64,000 nt of DNA. Source: Autumnicola tepida (GTDB lineage Bacteria; Bacteroidota; Bacteroidia; Flavobacteriales; Flavobacteriaceae). Below the pieces are notes generated by a model that did not search any database, was not told where the DNA came from, and worked only from the letters and a program-made list of their open reading frames with translations. Location: positions 24,400 through 88,399 of the forward strand of contig NZ_JAVRHQ010000018.1 in NCBI RefSeq assembly GCF_031846485.1. The letters run 5' to 3'. The translations under genes and the position numbers were made by a program. Positions 8,801 through 17,653 of the stretch are shown here, one piece after another. The stretch's first letter is position 1; every line of letters starts with the position of its first letter.

Positions 8801-9246
8801 CTGTTCACCAGGTTATCCAGATAATTCCTGGCCCTTTTTCCTTCTTTTTGCTCCTGGATAGTTTCAGTTTTGTCTTCTATACACAGTAGAACCCTCGAAG
8901 GAGTTTCGGCAGAATCTAAAATTGGCCTTAGCTCTATTTCGTAGAAATTTCGGATGGTATCTGAATTTTCTTCTTCGGTAAAGGCAGAACAGGAAAATTT
9001 GATACTGGTCTTCTCTTCCCTAAGGCTTTTAAGAGATTTGAGGAACAGGGATCGGTTTTGTTGTAAAAAAGGAATATCTTCATTAAACAAATTTTCACCT
9101 TTAATTTTAGTCCTCCCCGCCTTCATTATGCAGGAGAATTTTTCATTTACAAGGGAGATGGTATAATGGTCGGGTGCTTTATAATCAAGAATAACAGAAG
9201 CAAGCGGAAACAGTTTGAAGACTGTGTGTAATTCCTTATTTTCCAT
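5878..9246 (-). CDS. Multi-PAS/GAF sensor protein with HisKA dimerisation helix but no ATPase domain
   Basis: 1122 residues, no membrane segment, so a cytoplasmic sensor. I read about seven PAS domains and one GAF: PAS at roughly 1-130, 145-265, 275-390, 395-520, GAF 535-680, then PAS at 690-800, 815-925 and 935-1045. Many carry the PAS_3 signature (WDLDLISSEIHWGEGYETIFGYE and a close copy WDWDLSTDKVIRSKSYRKIFGY). The C-terminus is a HisKA-like helix with the phospho-acceptor motif SHEVRAPLSRIL, His1068, but the frame stops 54 residues later. No N, G1, F or G2 box of a HATPase follows; fsa and its terminator come next, so the domain has not merely slipped frame. Either a partner kinase phosphorylates it or it works by dimerisation only. 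Confidence 0.85.
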   Translation of the reverse strand: MENKELHTVFKLFPLASVILDYKAPDHYTISLVNEKFSCIMKAGRTKIKGENLFNEDIPFLQQNRSLFLKSLKSLREEKTSIKFSCSAFTEEENSDTIRNFYEIELRPILDSAETPSRVLLCIEDKTETIQEQKEGKRARNYLDNLVNSLPGVAYRCKVDEHWTMKFLSPKVKDITGYPASDFIKNNKRTFSSIILPEDLELTYQALDQIKQRNFFRIKYRLQRADGTIIWVEEQGAGVFTPKGELLYIDGVILDITDKIRQNLEIEKNNRRYQALVQEGSDLISIIDENANFLFASENNEKILGIPPSEFLGKNAFDFIHPEDKERLYANFVELQNSRRVRPQAFRFQDNKKNWRWLECVATNLKDDPAINGIVINSRDITKEFLQREELAKANERFRFAKKATNDALWDLDLISSEIHWGEGYETIFGYEKRNYYYDLYNAENYTKIYPKDVSNVINSLKTAVKDPDCQVWKEKYRYLRADGSISIVSNRAFIIRDKNNRAIRLVGALQDLTEEENRQEQSLLLTGIKSDLQGSAHNGESFPKMLLRLCSYTEADCGELWLTASDEIHHSARIATTELGKKFIEKSGNSQSFQVSEGIYGKEVKDKLLFWNKEELESLPVKNPGFTSACGVPLFSSGKCVGIICFFSTSKNTCDKRRSEVLQAINEEIALTILHKKKEEELVNFFKLSREILCIGGLDGQILRINPAVYDVLGYTAEEVMQQSITKFIHPEDYEKVRNKIVAFKEKTTDLNFEARYLGKDGKVVWISWTTAALHDENLIYAVGKDITASKHAALQLQESTEKLEYAQSIAKLGYWSRRVDEDISEWSKTTFKLFERSPKDFIPNMENVRKAFHPEDRYLLDAHLPKNQFKDFEHRIVTPTGKIKWVFQRIKLVTNNNGDPLRLDGVIQDITENKEKDLQVKVSNERYKIAMKATDEMIWDWDLSTDKVIRSKSYRKIFGYKSSAATSLQDFWFKNVHPEDRAAVINSLTKTLESKHRKKWKMHYRFYKADGEIAYVSDKAFIVRDKNKKAIRVVGAARDVTRSKLMIQEIQQQNKLLKEITWMQSHEVRAPLSRILSLIDLLPEINTEKEQKEFLDYLFISANELDEVIKGVISKTEKLC

Positions 9247-9546
9247 AAAAATCCAGGTGCCGTATTGGGGTTGATTTCGGGGCTATGAGGGAGCCTTTCT
9301 GAAATTTTAATTTTTTTTTAACAATGTAATAAAATTCAACTTTTACACAATGTTTTTTGTCGATTTATTTATTTCTTTTGTGGAGCAGAGGCAGCAGTGA
9401 CTACAATTCGGCTGGATGAGAAATGCCGAAGATTCATATTGCTCTTGCTCTTGAACAGCAATTAGAATATGAGAAAACCACACAGACAAAACAAATTTCT
9501 AAAGTTCAGTAGAAAATTTTTGAAGGAATTTTCGCTATTATCTGGA

Positions 9547-10527
9547 CTATTCTAAAATCCCGTTATTTTTAAACCATGCTACTGCATCATCTACTGCTGT
9601 TTCTACAGGATGATATTTCATTCCCAACTCCCTTTTGGATTTTTGGTTAGAATAGTAGTTGGAAACGCATAGGATTTTCATATTAACAGAAGAAAGATCA
9701 GTTTTAATTCTAAAAAATCTTAACAGGTCTCCTAAATAACCTGCGGCAAGGAGTGCGATTTTTGGCACTTTTAGCATCAGGAAACTTTTTCTCTGGCTCT
9801 TTAGCTGCAGAAGTTCGAAGAATTTTTCATAGCTCATATTTTCATTTGCCATGAGATAAGCTTCCCTGTTTTTGCCATTTTTCAGTGCCTTTAAAATTCC
9901 CCCGGCCACATCCCGAACATCAACAAAATTCTTTCCGCCGGGAGGATAAAAAATCATTTTTTTATTAAACCCCATTAGAATTATCTGGCCTGAGCTTGGT
10001 TTTCCATCGTAAGGCCCAAGCATAAAAGTAGGGTTTACGCGAATAACCTCTATTTCTTCAGAAAAGGAAAGTAGTTTTTCCTCCGCTTCCATTTTACTTC
10101 GGGCATAAAATGCTTTGGTGAAAGGAGCTTTGGCTGGAGAATTTTCGGTACCGGGATTTTCCAGGCTGCCATAGCCCATGCTGTTTGCAGAACTAACGTA
10201 GATAAATTTTTTCACCTGCCGGGCAATGGCTGCCTTTATTATATTTTCAGCCCCGTGCACATTAATATCTTTATAAGCCTCATAATCCGGAATATCCTGG
10301 GAAGTAAGTGCAGCAATATGGATCACGGCATCACAGCTTTTCACAGCTTCCTGCACCCGGGGATAATCCAAAATATCTGCTTCAAACAATTCCAGTCCAG
10401 GTTGTGACGGGAGCAGGAACTTTTCTTTACTTCTAATCAGCCCGGTAACAGTATGCCCCTTTTCCAGGAAAAGCTTAATGGTGTTGGTAGCAAGTAAACC
10501 GTTTGCGCCGGTAATAAGTACCTTCAT
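9547..10527 (-). CDS. NAD(P)-dependent epimerase/dehydratase, extended SDR
   Basis: 326-residue extended SDR resembling dihydroflavonol-4-reductase and 3-beta-hydroxysteroid dehydrogenase-like proteins. Rossmann glycine motif LITGANGLLATNTIKLF at the N-terminus (the usual GxxGxxG is slightly altered to GANGLLA), AVIHIAALTSQD near 67, VSSANSMGYG near 113 and the catalytic YARSKMEAE (Tyr-x3-Lys) near 141. Substrate unknown. Its ATG overlaps the TGA of the upstream SDR (ATGA), so the pair forms a translationally coupled operon. Confidence 0.88.
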   Translation of the reverse strand: MKVLITGANGLLATNTIKLFLEKGHTVTGLIRSKEKFLLPSQPGLELFEADILDYPRVQEAVKSCDAVIHIAALTSQDIPDYEAYKDINVHGAENIIKAAIARQVKKFIYVSSANSMGYGSLENPGTENSPAKAPFTKAFYARSKMEAEEKLLSFSEEIEVIRVNPTFMLGPYDGKPSSGQIILMGFNKKMIFYPPGGKNFVDVRDVAGGILKALKNGKNREAYLMANENMSYEKFFELLQLKSQRKSFLMLKVPKIALLAAGYLGDLLRFFRIKTDLSSVNMKILCVSNYYSNQKSKRELGMKYHPVETAVDDAVAWFKNNGILE

Positions 10528-11327
10528 TGTTCAGCTCTTTCCAATTCCTTTTTAGCGTTGTTGCTAAGGATTGCCGATTTTGCAGATACCGGCAAAACAT
10601 GTAGCAGGAACCATCCCAGCCTGTGGGCCCAGTTGAGTTTTATCACTTTTTTCCTGCGGAAGAGTTGCCTTAGGGAGATCCTGGCAATTTCAGAAGGGGG
10701 GATTAAAAGAAGTTTTGCAGCGAAACCCTGGGTTTCCAGCCTCGCAGAAACATCCCCGTTTGTTTTCATTGGGCCGGGATTGAGAACACTAAAGGAAATT
10801 TGTTTATCTGTAAATTCATTTTGAAGGCTTCGGGTTAAACTATACACAAATGCTTTGGAAGCGGGATAAACCGTTTTATAGGCAATAGGGCACCACGCGG
10901 CCATACTGGAAACATTCAAAACATAAGAACGTTCCCCTTTCAGTAAATTTGGAAGAAGCTGATGTGTGATCAGGGAAGTTGCCTTTACATTGAGGTCCAG
11001 CATTTTCCCAATGTAACCCGCATCTACGTCCAGGAATCTTTTGTTACCCCCAAAACCCACATTATTAATAAGGATGTCCAGTTCAAAATTATTTACCCAG
11101 GCAGTAAGTTCCATTACGTTGGCAGTTTTGGTAAGATCGGTTTCACGGTAATGTACCGTGCATCCCATTTCTTCGAGGCTTTTTGCCAGTTGCCCCAGGC
11201 CTTCGCCTGGTAAGCTGGTAAGGATTAAATTATGGTTTTTTTTTGCCAGTTCCATTGCAAAAGCTTTGCCCAATCCCTGGCTGGCGCCGGTAACTACTGC
11301 AAAATTTGCATTATTGCTACTGTTCAT
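10524..11327 (-). CDS. Short-chain dehydrogenase/reductase
   Basis: 267-residue classical SDR: VTGASQGLGKAFAMEL at residues 12-27, ILINNVGFGG near 86, VSSMAAWCP with the catalytic Ser near 140 and YPASKAF near 154. The C-terminal third (FRRKKVIKLNWAHRLGWFLLHVLP) is hydrophobic and basic, typical of the YqjQ/DltE-like SDR subgroup and of steroid 17-beta-dehydrogenase-like proteins. First gene of a two-gene operon with the epimerase at 9547. Substrate unknown. Confidence 0.88.
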   Translation of the reverse strand: MNSSNNANFAVVTGASQGLGKAFAMELAKKNHNLILTSLPGEGLGQLAKSLEEMGCTVHYRETDLTKTANVMELTAWVNNFELDILINNVGFGGNKRFLDVDAGYIGKMLDLNVKATSLITHQLLPNLLKGERSYVLNVSSMAAWCPIAYKTVYPASKAFVYSLTRSLQNEFTDKQISFSVLNPGPMKTNGDVSARLETQGFAAKLLLIPPSEIARISLRQLFRRKKVIKLNWAHRLGWFLLHVLPVSAKSAILSNNAKKELERAEQ

Positions 11328-11734
11328 TGCTCTTTTTATGGTAAGGTTGATTTTTTGAAGTAAAAACGATCATATAAATTAAAATTAAAGAATGGAGCAT
11401 TGTTATTCCTTAAAAAATCCATAAAACAGGAAATGATATTTCTTTCGATGATCTCATATCTTCAAAAAGGGCTGTTCCAAACTCAAAATTTGCATAAAAA
11501 GTAACCGATTCTGAGGATACGGAAATTTTAAAAGAAGAAATTTATATTAAATCCTGTATTTTTCATAATGGAAATAGCTCGCTGGCTGCAGGAAATAAAT
11601 TCTTTTGAATAAAATCCAACTTCTGTTGTTGAAAACACAAAAGCTTCTGATATAATTTTTTGAGGCCTTTAAAAACGAGTTAAAAATCTTAGTTTTGATA
11701 CTGAATTTTAAACTTCTGAAGACACATTTTCAGC
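11328..11734. other. Intergenic region between divergent SDR and serA genes
   Basis: About 400 bp, AT-rich. It must hold the promoters of both divergent units, but I find no convincing TTG-N19-TAnnTTTG pair, no RNA gene and no ORF with coding character. Confidence 0.6.
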
Positions 11735-13627
11735 ATGAAAACCAAGACCAATTATGTAATAGATTTTGACAGTACATTTACAAAGGTGGAAGCCCTGGAT
11801 GTATTGGGAGAAATCAGCCTGGAAAATGATAAAAATAAAGATCATCTTCTGGATGAGCTAAAATCACTGACAGATCGCGGTATGGAAGGAGGCCTTGCCT
11901 TCAGGGATTCCCTTAAGCAGCGCCTGGATTTGCTGAAGGCTGAAAAAAATCATCTCGATCCTCTAATTGAAAATCTTAAAGGAAAGGTTTCTTCTTCTTT
12001 TGTGCGAAATGAGGAGTTCTTTAAAGAAAACAGGGACCATATTTACATTATCAGCAATGGTTTTAAAGAGTTTATTGTGCCTATTGTTTCTGAATATGGC
12101 ATAAAACCTGAAAATGTGTTCGCCAATACTTTTATTTTTGACGATGAAGGAAAAGTGATTGGATTCGATACCGATAATGTGCTTTCTTCCAATAATGGCA
12201 AAGTTGAACAGCTTAAAGCGCTGGAACTAAAAGGCGATGTTTTTGTAATTGGGGATGGTTATACTGATTATGAAATTAAAGCGGCCGGGCTGGCGAATAA
12301 ATTTTATGCCTTTACCGAAAATGTGGAAAGGGACAGTGTCCTTAAGAAAGCCGATCATATTACCCCAAGTTTAGACGAATTTTTATACCTCCATAAAATG
12401 AACAAAGCAATTTCTTATCCAAAAAACAGGATTAAAGTATTACTTCTTGAAAATGTGCATGAAGATGCCGTGGCCATCATGAAAAATGAAGGCTATAATG
12501 TTTCTACCTATGGAGGCGGGATGGATGAAGATGAATTGGCAGAAAGGATAAAAGATGTATCTGTGCTCGGTATACGCTCAAAAACGCAACTCACAAAAAA
12601 GGTGCTGGATAATGCGCAGCGGCTTATTGCGGTGGGAGCATTTTGTATAGGCACAAACCAGATAGACCTGGACGAATGCCTTAAAAAAGGAGTGGCTGTT
12701 TTTAACGCTCCCTACAGCAACACCCGCTCTGTTGTGGAACTGGCCATTGGGGAAATTATTCTGCTTATGCGAAACCTACCGGACAGGATTGCCGAAATGC
12801 ACCAGGGGAATTGGAATAAATCGGCTAAAGGAAGTTACGAGGTCCGGGGGAAAAAACTGGGAATTGTAGGTTACGGCAATATTGGCGCACAACTATCAGT
12901 AGTGGCTGAAGCTATTGGGTTTGATGTGTATTATTATGATTTAGTTGAAAAACTGGCCCTTGGAAATGCCACAAAATGCAGCAGTCTTCAGGAGCTTTTA
13001 AGTACTGTGGATATTGTTACGCTGCACGTGGACGGAAGAAAGGAAAATAAAAATCTTATTGGTGAGGAGCAGTTTCAGCAAATGAAAGAAGGGTCTTATT
13101 TTCTCAATCTGAGCAGGGGGCAGGTGGTAGATGTGGAAGCGCTTAGCAGGCATATTTCTTCCGGAAAAATAAAAGGAGCGGGAGTAGACGTTTTTCCGAA
13201 GGAGCCAAAAACAAATGACGATACTTTTGAATCTGAACTCTGTGGTCTGCCAAACGTGATTTTAACTCCGCATATTGGAGGAAGTACCCAGGAGGCCCAG
13301 GAAAATATCGGGAATTTTGTGCCAGGTAAGATCATAGAATATATCAATACCGGCGGAACCACTAATTCTGTAAATTTCCCGAACCTGCAACTGCCTACTC
13401 TGGAGAATGCCCACAGGCTGATTCATATTCACCATAACAAACCTGGAATTATTGCGCATATCAACAGGATTCTGGCAGACAATGACATTAATATTGTTGG
13501 GCAACACCTAAAGACCAATGAAACTATTGGATATGTAATAACAGATATCGATAAGGCATATGATGCCGAGGTAATTCAGGAATTAAAACAGATACAGGGA
13601 ACAATTAAATTCCGGGTGCTTTATTAA
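11735..13627 (+). CDS. serA: Fused SerB-like HAD phosphatase and D-3-phosphoglycerate dehydrogenase with ACT domain
   Basis: 630 residues combining steps 1 and 3 of serine synthesis. Residues 1-220 are a HAD phosphatase like SerB: motif I DFDST (Asp10, Asp12), SNGF near 110 as motif II, and GDGYTDYE near 183 as motif III. Residues about 230-540 are phosphoglycerate dehydrogenase: NAD-binding GIVGYGNIGAQLS near 376, NLSRGQVVD with the catalytic Arg, and TPHIGGST with the catalytic His. Residues about 550-630 are an ACT domain (HIHHNKPGIIAHINRIL), the usual serine-feedback site. All active-site motifs are intact in both halves. The gene stands alone; the transaminase SerC is not in the window. 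A fusion of this kind is known in Flavobacteriia. Confidence 0.93.
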   Translation: MKTKTNYVIDFDSTFTKVEALDVLGEISLENDKNKDHLLDELKSLTDRGMEGGLAFRDSLKQRLDLLKAEKNHLDPLIENLKGKVSSSFVRNEEFFKENRDHIYIISNGFKEFIVPIVSEYGIKPENVFANTFIFDDEGKVIGFDTDNVLSSNNGKVEQLKALELKGDVFVIGDGYTDYEIKAAGLANKFYAFTENVERDSVLKKADHITPSLDEFLYLHKMNKAISYPKNRIKVLLLENVHEDAVAIMKNEGYNVSTYGGGMDEDELAERIKDVSVLGIRSKTQLTKKVLDNAQRLIAVGAFCIGTNQIDLDECLKKGVAVFNAPYSNTRSVVELAIGEIILLMRNLPDRIAEMHQGNWNKSAKGSYEVRGKKLGIVGYGNIGAQLSVVAEAIGFDVYYYDLVEKLALGNATKCSSLQELLSTVDIVTLHVDGRKENKNLIGEEQFQQMKEGSYFLNLSRGQVVDVEALSRHISSGKIKGAGVDVFPKEPKTNDDTFESELCGLPNVILTPHIGGSTQEAQENIGNFVPGKIIEYINTGGTTNSVNFPNLQLPTLENAHRLIHIHHNKPGIIAHINRILADNDINIVGQHLKTNETIGYVITDIDKAYDAEVIQELKQIQGTIKFRVLY

Positions 13628-13647
13628 CAGGCGGTATTTTCCTGTTA
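13625..13647 (+). terminator. Hairpin at the end of serA
   Basis: TAACAGG / CCTGTTA with a 9-nt loop, beginning at the serA stop codon. No T run follows, so it may only protect the 3' end. Confidence 0.35.
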
Positions 13648-13724
13648 CAGCGTCAAATTTCTGTTAAAGATTTTGAATTAAGCGCTTCTTTTGTAGTCTT
13701 TTACAGAGATCAAACAAAAGAACT

Positions 13725-14384
13725 ATGGCTAAAATCAATCCGCAAAATTCATATCCGCCTTTTGAAGAAAAGCTGAATGTGATTTCTCACGGTTTTGGCT
13801 TTGGCCTTAGCATTCTTGGGCTTATTCTGTTAATCCTTCGCGCCAATGATTATGGCGAAATGGTGCACCTGGTAAGTATTCTAATTTTTGGGACAAGCAT
13901 GATCCTGCTCTATGCCGCTTCTACTTTTTATCATAGCGCAAGGGGCAAAAAACTCCGGTACCGGCTAAACATCCTGGATCACTCTTCAATTTATGTACTT
14001 ATAGCGGGTACTTATACACCTTTTGCATTGGTAACACTAAATGGTACCCTAATTGGCTGGATAATTTTTGGTGTAATATGGAGTATGGCAATTTTGGGCA
14101 TAATCCTGAAGCTTTTCTATACCGGCAAATACCAAACCCTTTCTACCATTATGTATGTGGTGATGGGCTGGGTTATCGTATTTGCAGTAAAACCGCTGGT
14201 GGAAAATTTAAGTTTTAACGGACTCCTATGGCTTTTTGCCGGAGGTATTTCTTATACTATAGGAGCGGTGCTGTTCAGTCTGGACAGGATAAAATTTAAC
14301 CATGCGATTTTCCATCTTTTCGTACTGTTCGGGACCTTTTCACATTTCCTTTCCATCTATTACTATGTTCTCCCTTCTGAATGA
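13725..14384 (+). CDS. Hemolysin III / TrhA (PAQR-like) membrane protein
   Basis: 219 residues with seven predicted membrane helices, an inner-membrane protein of the HlyIII/YqfA family. Family signatures: EKLNVISHGFGFGLS near residue 14 with the His of the first metal site, YHSA near 69, LDHSSIYVLIAGTYTPF near 84 and the C-terminal HAIFHLFVLFGTFSHF with the second His pair. E. coli YqfA/TrhA is linked to membrane-energetics homeostasis; the hemolysin name is historical. Single gene; its ATG is 97 bp after serA and it may have its own promoter. Confidence 0.92.
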   Translation: MAKINPQNSYPPFEEKLNVISHGFGFGLSILGLILLILRANDYGEMVHLVSILIFGTSMILLYAASTFYHSARGKKLRYRLNILDHSSIYVLIAGTYTPFALVTLNGTLIGWIIFGVIWSMAILGIILKLFYTGKYQTLSTIMYVVMGWVIVFAVKPLVENLSFNGLLWLFAGGISYTIGAVLFSLDRIKFNHAIFHLFVLFGTFSHFLSIYYYVLPSE

Positions 14385-14541
14385 TCTTTAACCTATTTTA
14401 GTTTGAATTTACTGGTGGTTTTTCATTCCGGGAGCTTCTGTTCTCCTCGCGTTGTTTAGTGTAAACAGTAAAATGTATATGGTAGATGTAGCCTAGAGGC
14501 TAATCCACCTCCAACACCCCGGTTTATTGATTATTATCCTT

Positions 14542-14600
14542 AACCCACAACCCACAATCCCCAACTCCGAACTGTAAACTGCAAACTCTAAAAGCCTTTG
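14542..14600. repeat. Low-complexity intergenic repeat (ACCCACA / AACT units)
   Basis: Short degenerate units run in tandem: ACCCACA twice, then CCCAACTCCGAACTGTAAACTGCAAACT, each about 7 nt. The 16-nt word AACCCACAACCCACAA recurs exactly at 55835. It lies downstream of both convergent genes (hlyIII and sbcC). Confidence 0.6.
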
Positions 14601-14623
14601 GGTATTGTCCGTTCAAATTAAAT

Positions 14624-17600
14624 CTAACCTCTCACTTCTAAACTACTGTATCCCTGTCCGTTTCTTTTTAGCTGGATTTGAGTGGCAATCCTTTCCTTAA
14701 GCGAATCTACGTGGCTTATAATACCTATGGTTTTTGAAGATTCTGCCTGCAGTTTTTCAAGGGTATCCAGGGTTTGGTCCAGGGTTTCAGGATCCAGGGT
14801 CCCAAAGCCTTCATCAATAAACAGGCTGTTAATTTCCACGTTTTTGGAAGCAAGGTCAGATAGTGCCAGGGCCATGCTAAGGCTCAGGATAAAAGTCTCC
14901 CCGCCAGAAAGTGTTTTTACTGATCGTCTCTGGCCGCCCATATGTTCGTCTATGGCCACCAAACCATCATCTTCATCTTCGGCAGGCTTATCTATGCTAT
15001 ACCGGTCACTAAGATCTTTAAGCCGTACGTTCGCCAGCCGTAGCAGTTGTGTAAGGCTAAGGTCCTGCGCGAAATCATTAAAGTTTTTCCCCCGGGAGTC
15101 ACCTATAAGCTCATTCAGCAATCGCCACCTCCTGGTTTCTTTCTCCTTTTCGGCAATTTGGTTTTTCAGTTGGGTAAGTCGCTCCAGGTTTTCCTCATGA
15201 TTTTTAAGCAGCCGGTGAATTTCCTTACATTCATCGCTTATATTTTTGAATTTTTCCTTTTTTTCCTCCAGTTCCGTGTGCAGCATATTTTTTTCTTTTT
15301 CCACATCCATTTTCTTTGCCGTTTCCAGCTGGGAATGCAACAGTTTTAAGGTGGCTGCCGAATGGTCTATTTGCTTTTGGATGTTGGCCTTTTCAGTGCG
15401 CAAGGCATTACATTCTGCATCGGGCATCAAAGCAGCAAATGCTTCAGCAGTATTTGGGAAGCCTTTTTCGGTTATTTTAGATGCCAAGTCGTTTTGTAAT
15501 CTCTCCTTTAAAGCCCTTTTTTCTTCAGAAGCCTTAGCTATTTCCTTTGCCCGCTCCCGGTAATTTTTCTGCTCTGCACGTAAATTTATCCAGGTAGTTT
15601 GCAGTTGCCGGCAATCCCTCTGGATATTATCGCCCGAATACAGTTGCGATAATTGCTCTTTAAGCTGCTTGCCTTCTTCCAGTATTTCCTGGAGATTTTT
15701 TAAAAGCGGAAGACCGGCCGCGACAGATTCTGACTGCTTCTGCGTTTGCAGGTAATCTTCCAGAAATTCCAATTGCTGCTCAATAGAATTACAGGATTTT
15801 TCCCAACCGGCATAATTTTCTGCTTTTGGAAGTGCAGCGTATTTTTCAGCAAATTTTGCCTGTTGTTCGTCTGCAGCTTTTTCCAGCTGCCGGGAATTTT
15901 CCTCCAGTTCCTTCAGCCGGTCTGTAATATTCTTAAAATTAAGATTATAAGCATGCAATTTTTGATTCCATTCCTGTAGCAGCGCCTCAGTTTCTTTTAT
16001 CTGCCTGTCCTGTGCAGGATCTTTTTCCGGCAGACCTTCCGCGAAAGGATGCTGCGTAGCGCCACATAAAGGACACGCTTCTCCTTCCTTTAAATTATGA
16101 CGGTGCTCTTCCAGGCTGGCCCGTAACAGCTGGTTTTCTTTCTGTAAGTTCAGGTTTTCAAGTCGGCTTTTATAAAGTTTTACCTGTTGCTCCGCATCTT
16201 TTAGTTCCCCGGGAAGTGTTTCTAGTTGAGGCTCTAATTTCCCTTTTTCGAGCTTCAGCTTTTCTTTTTCTTCGGAAGTTTTTTCAATGCTGAAAAAATC
16301 ACGGGTAGCTTCCCTGGCAAGTTTCAATTTTTGCTGAAGTTGTTCCTTTAGTTTTTGTGGGTTTTCCAGGTCCAAACCTGAAAGAGACTCCTTTAAATCC
16401 TCCGCCTTCCTGAAAATTTTATGCTGAAGCTCCCTTAATTCTGTTTCATTTTCCTGAAGGTTTCGCTCATTCAGCTGAAAGGGCAAATCCTTTGTTTCCG
16501 AAAGAAATTCGGACCTCCTGATCTTGTATTCGTTTTGCCTGTTCTGCTTTTTTGTCTCTGTTTCTACGACCTTATTTTGGAATAACTGAAGTTTTTGTTC
16601 CAGGTCTTTCGCAGCAACCTCTTCTTTTATAAAAGTAGAAACTCTACTTTGAAGCTTTTCTATTTCAGCGGAATTTTCCGCAGCTCTTTTTTTGTTATTG
16701 CTGAATTCATTCTCCAGCTTTTCCATTTCAATTTTCAACAGATTCCACGACCTTAATTCATCTGAAAAATCCTGGACTTTTTCATGCTGTTTTAAAGGGA
16801 AACCATGTTCTTTTTCAAAAGTTTTAAGCTGTTCGTCCGCTTGGGATTTTTGCTTTTCCAGCCGCCGGATTTCCTGCTGTTGTTTTTCAATATGTTCCTT
16901 AAGTTCTATTGCTTTTTGTAATGTGCCAATTTCCTTTTCAAAATTTTCACAGGCCAAATTTTTTTGCTCAAACTGCTTATTATGTTCTTTCAGCTTTTCT
17001 TCTTCCAGCAGGTTTTGCTCAATAATCTTTATCTCATTCTGTTGGGATTCGATGTCGCGGTTTGCCTCCCGGTTTTTTTCGAATGCTCTTATTCCCAGCT
17101 GCCGGTATATGCCCGTACCGGTAATTTTTTCCAGCAGTTCGCCTCTCTCGTCTTTTTTCGCCCTTAAAAACTGGGCAAATTCGCCCTGCGCCAGTAAAAC
17201 CGCTTTGATGAACTGGTCGTAATTCAGCCCAATGAGCTCTTCATTTTTAGCAGGAACATCAGATTTTTTTAAGTCCTGTACTGTATTGGCTGTAACATCG
17301 GCAATTTCCATTTCGTAATCCCGCAAATTGTTATTGCGGTTGGTGGAAATACTCCATTGGGAAGCAAAAATTCCGCTTTTACTTTGGTAGGTCACCCGGG
17401 CAAACGCTTCTTTCTGGTTACGGGTAAGAATCGCGCCTTTAGAAATAATTTCTCCTTTGGAAATTTTCCCCAATCTTGGCACCTGGTTAAATAAGGCAAG
17501 GGAGATCACATCTAAAATGGTACTTTTCCCGCTACCCGTTGGGCCGGTGATGGCAAAAAGGGAACTGGCGGTAAAAGGGGCCGCCGTAAAATCTATATGG

Positions 17601-17653
17601 TGCGTTCCCTTTAAGGAATTGATATTCTGGAATTCTATTTTTAAAATCTTCAT
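14624..17653 (-). CDS. sbcC: Exonuclease SbcC, SMC-like ATPase subunit
   Basis: 1009 residues; the Rad50-like partner of SbcD, cutting DNA hairpins and protein-blocked ends. N-terminal Walker A GPTGSGKST near residue 38; two long coiled-coil arms (about 190-490 and 560-870) around a zinc hook CPLCG near residue 526; C-terminal ABC signature TLSGGETFILSLS, Walker B LFIDEGFGTLD near 955, and SHVDSLKERI with the switch His. The full set is intact. Its ATG overlaps the sbcD TGA by four bases, the normal sbcD-sbcC order. Confidence 0.96.
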   Translation of the reverse strand: MKILKIEFQNINSLKGTHHIDFTAAPFTASSLFAITGPTGSGKSTILDVISLALFNQVPRLGKISKGEIISKGAILTRNQKEAFARVTYQSKSGIFASQWSISTNRNNNLRDYEMEIADVTANTVQDLKKSDVPAKNEELIGLNYDQFIKAVLLAQGEFAQFLRAKKDERGELLEKITGTGIYRQLGIRAFEKNREANRDIESQQNEIKIIEQNLLEEEKLKEHNKQFEQKNLACENFEKEIGTLQKAIELKEHIEKQQQEIRRLEKQKSQADEQLKTFEKEHGFPLKQHEKVQDFSDELRSWNLLKIEMEKLENEFSNNKKRAAENSAEIEKLQSRVSTFIKEEVAAKDLEQKLQLFQNKVVETETKKQNRQNEYKIRRSEFLSETKDLPFQLNERNLQENETELRELQHKIFRKAEDLKESLSGLDLENPQKLKEQLQQKLKLAREATRDFFSIEKTSEEKEKLKLEKGKLEPQLETLPGELKDAEQQVKLYKSRLENLNLQKENQLLRASLEEHRHNLKEGEACPLCGATQHPFAEGLPEKDPAQDRQIKETEALLQEWNQKLHAYNLNFKNITDRLKELEENSRQLEKAADEQQAKFAEKYAALPKAENYAGWEKSCNSIEQQLEFLEDYLQTQKQSESVAAGLPLLKNLQEILEEGKQLKEQLSQLYSGDNIQRDCRQLQTTWINLRAEQKNYRERAKEIAKASEEKRALKERLQNDLASKITEKGFPNTAEAFAALMPDAECNALRTEKANIQKQIDHSAATLKLLHSQLETAKKMDVEKEKNMLHTELEEKKEKFKNISDECKEIHRLLKNHEENLERLTQLKNQIAEKEKETRRWRLLNELIGDSRGKNFNDFAQDLSLTQLLRLANVRLKDLSDRYSIDKPAEDEDDGLVAIDEHMGGQRRSVKTLSGGETFILSLSMALALSDLASKNVEINSLFIDEGFGTLDPETLDQTLDTLEKLQAESSKTIGIISHVDSLKERIATQIQLKRNGQGYSSLEVRG

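Noticed and set aside
14682..17222. Several long + strand frames
   Set aside because: They mirror sbcC, whose coiled-coil Glu/Lys-rich codons leave the opposite strand free of stops; composition is Ser/Phe-rich shadow sequence.
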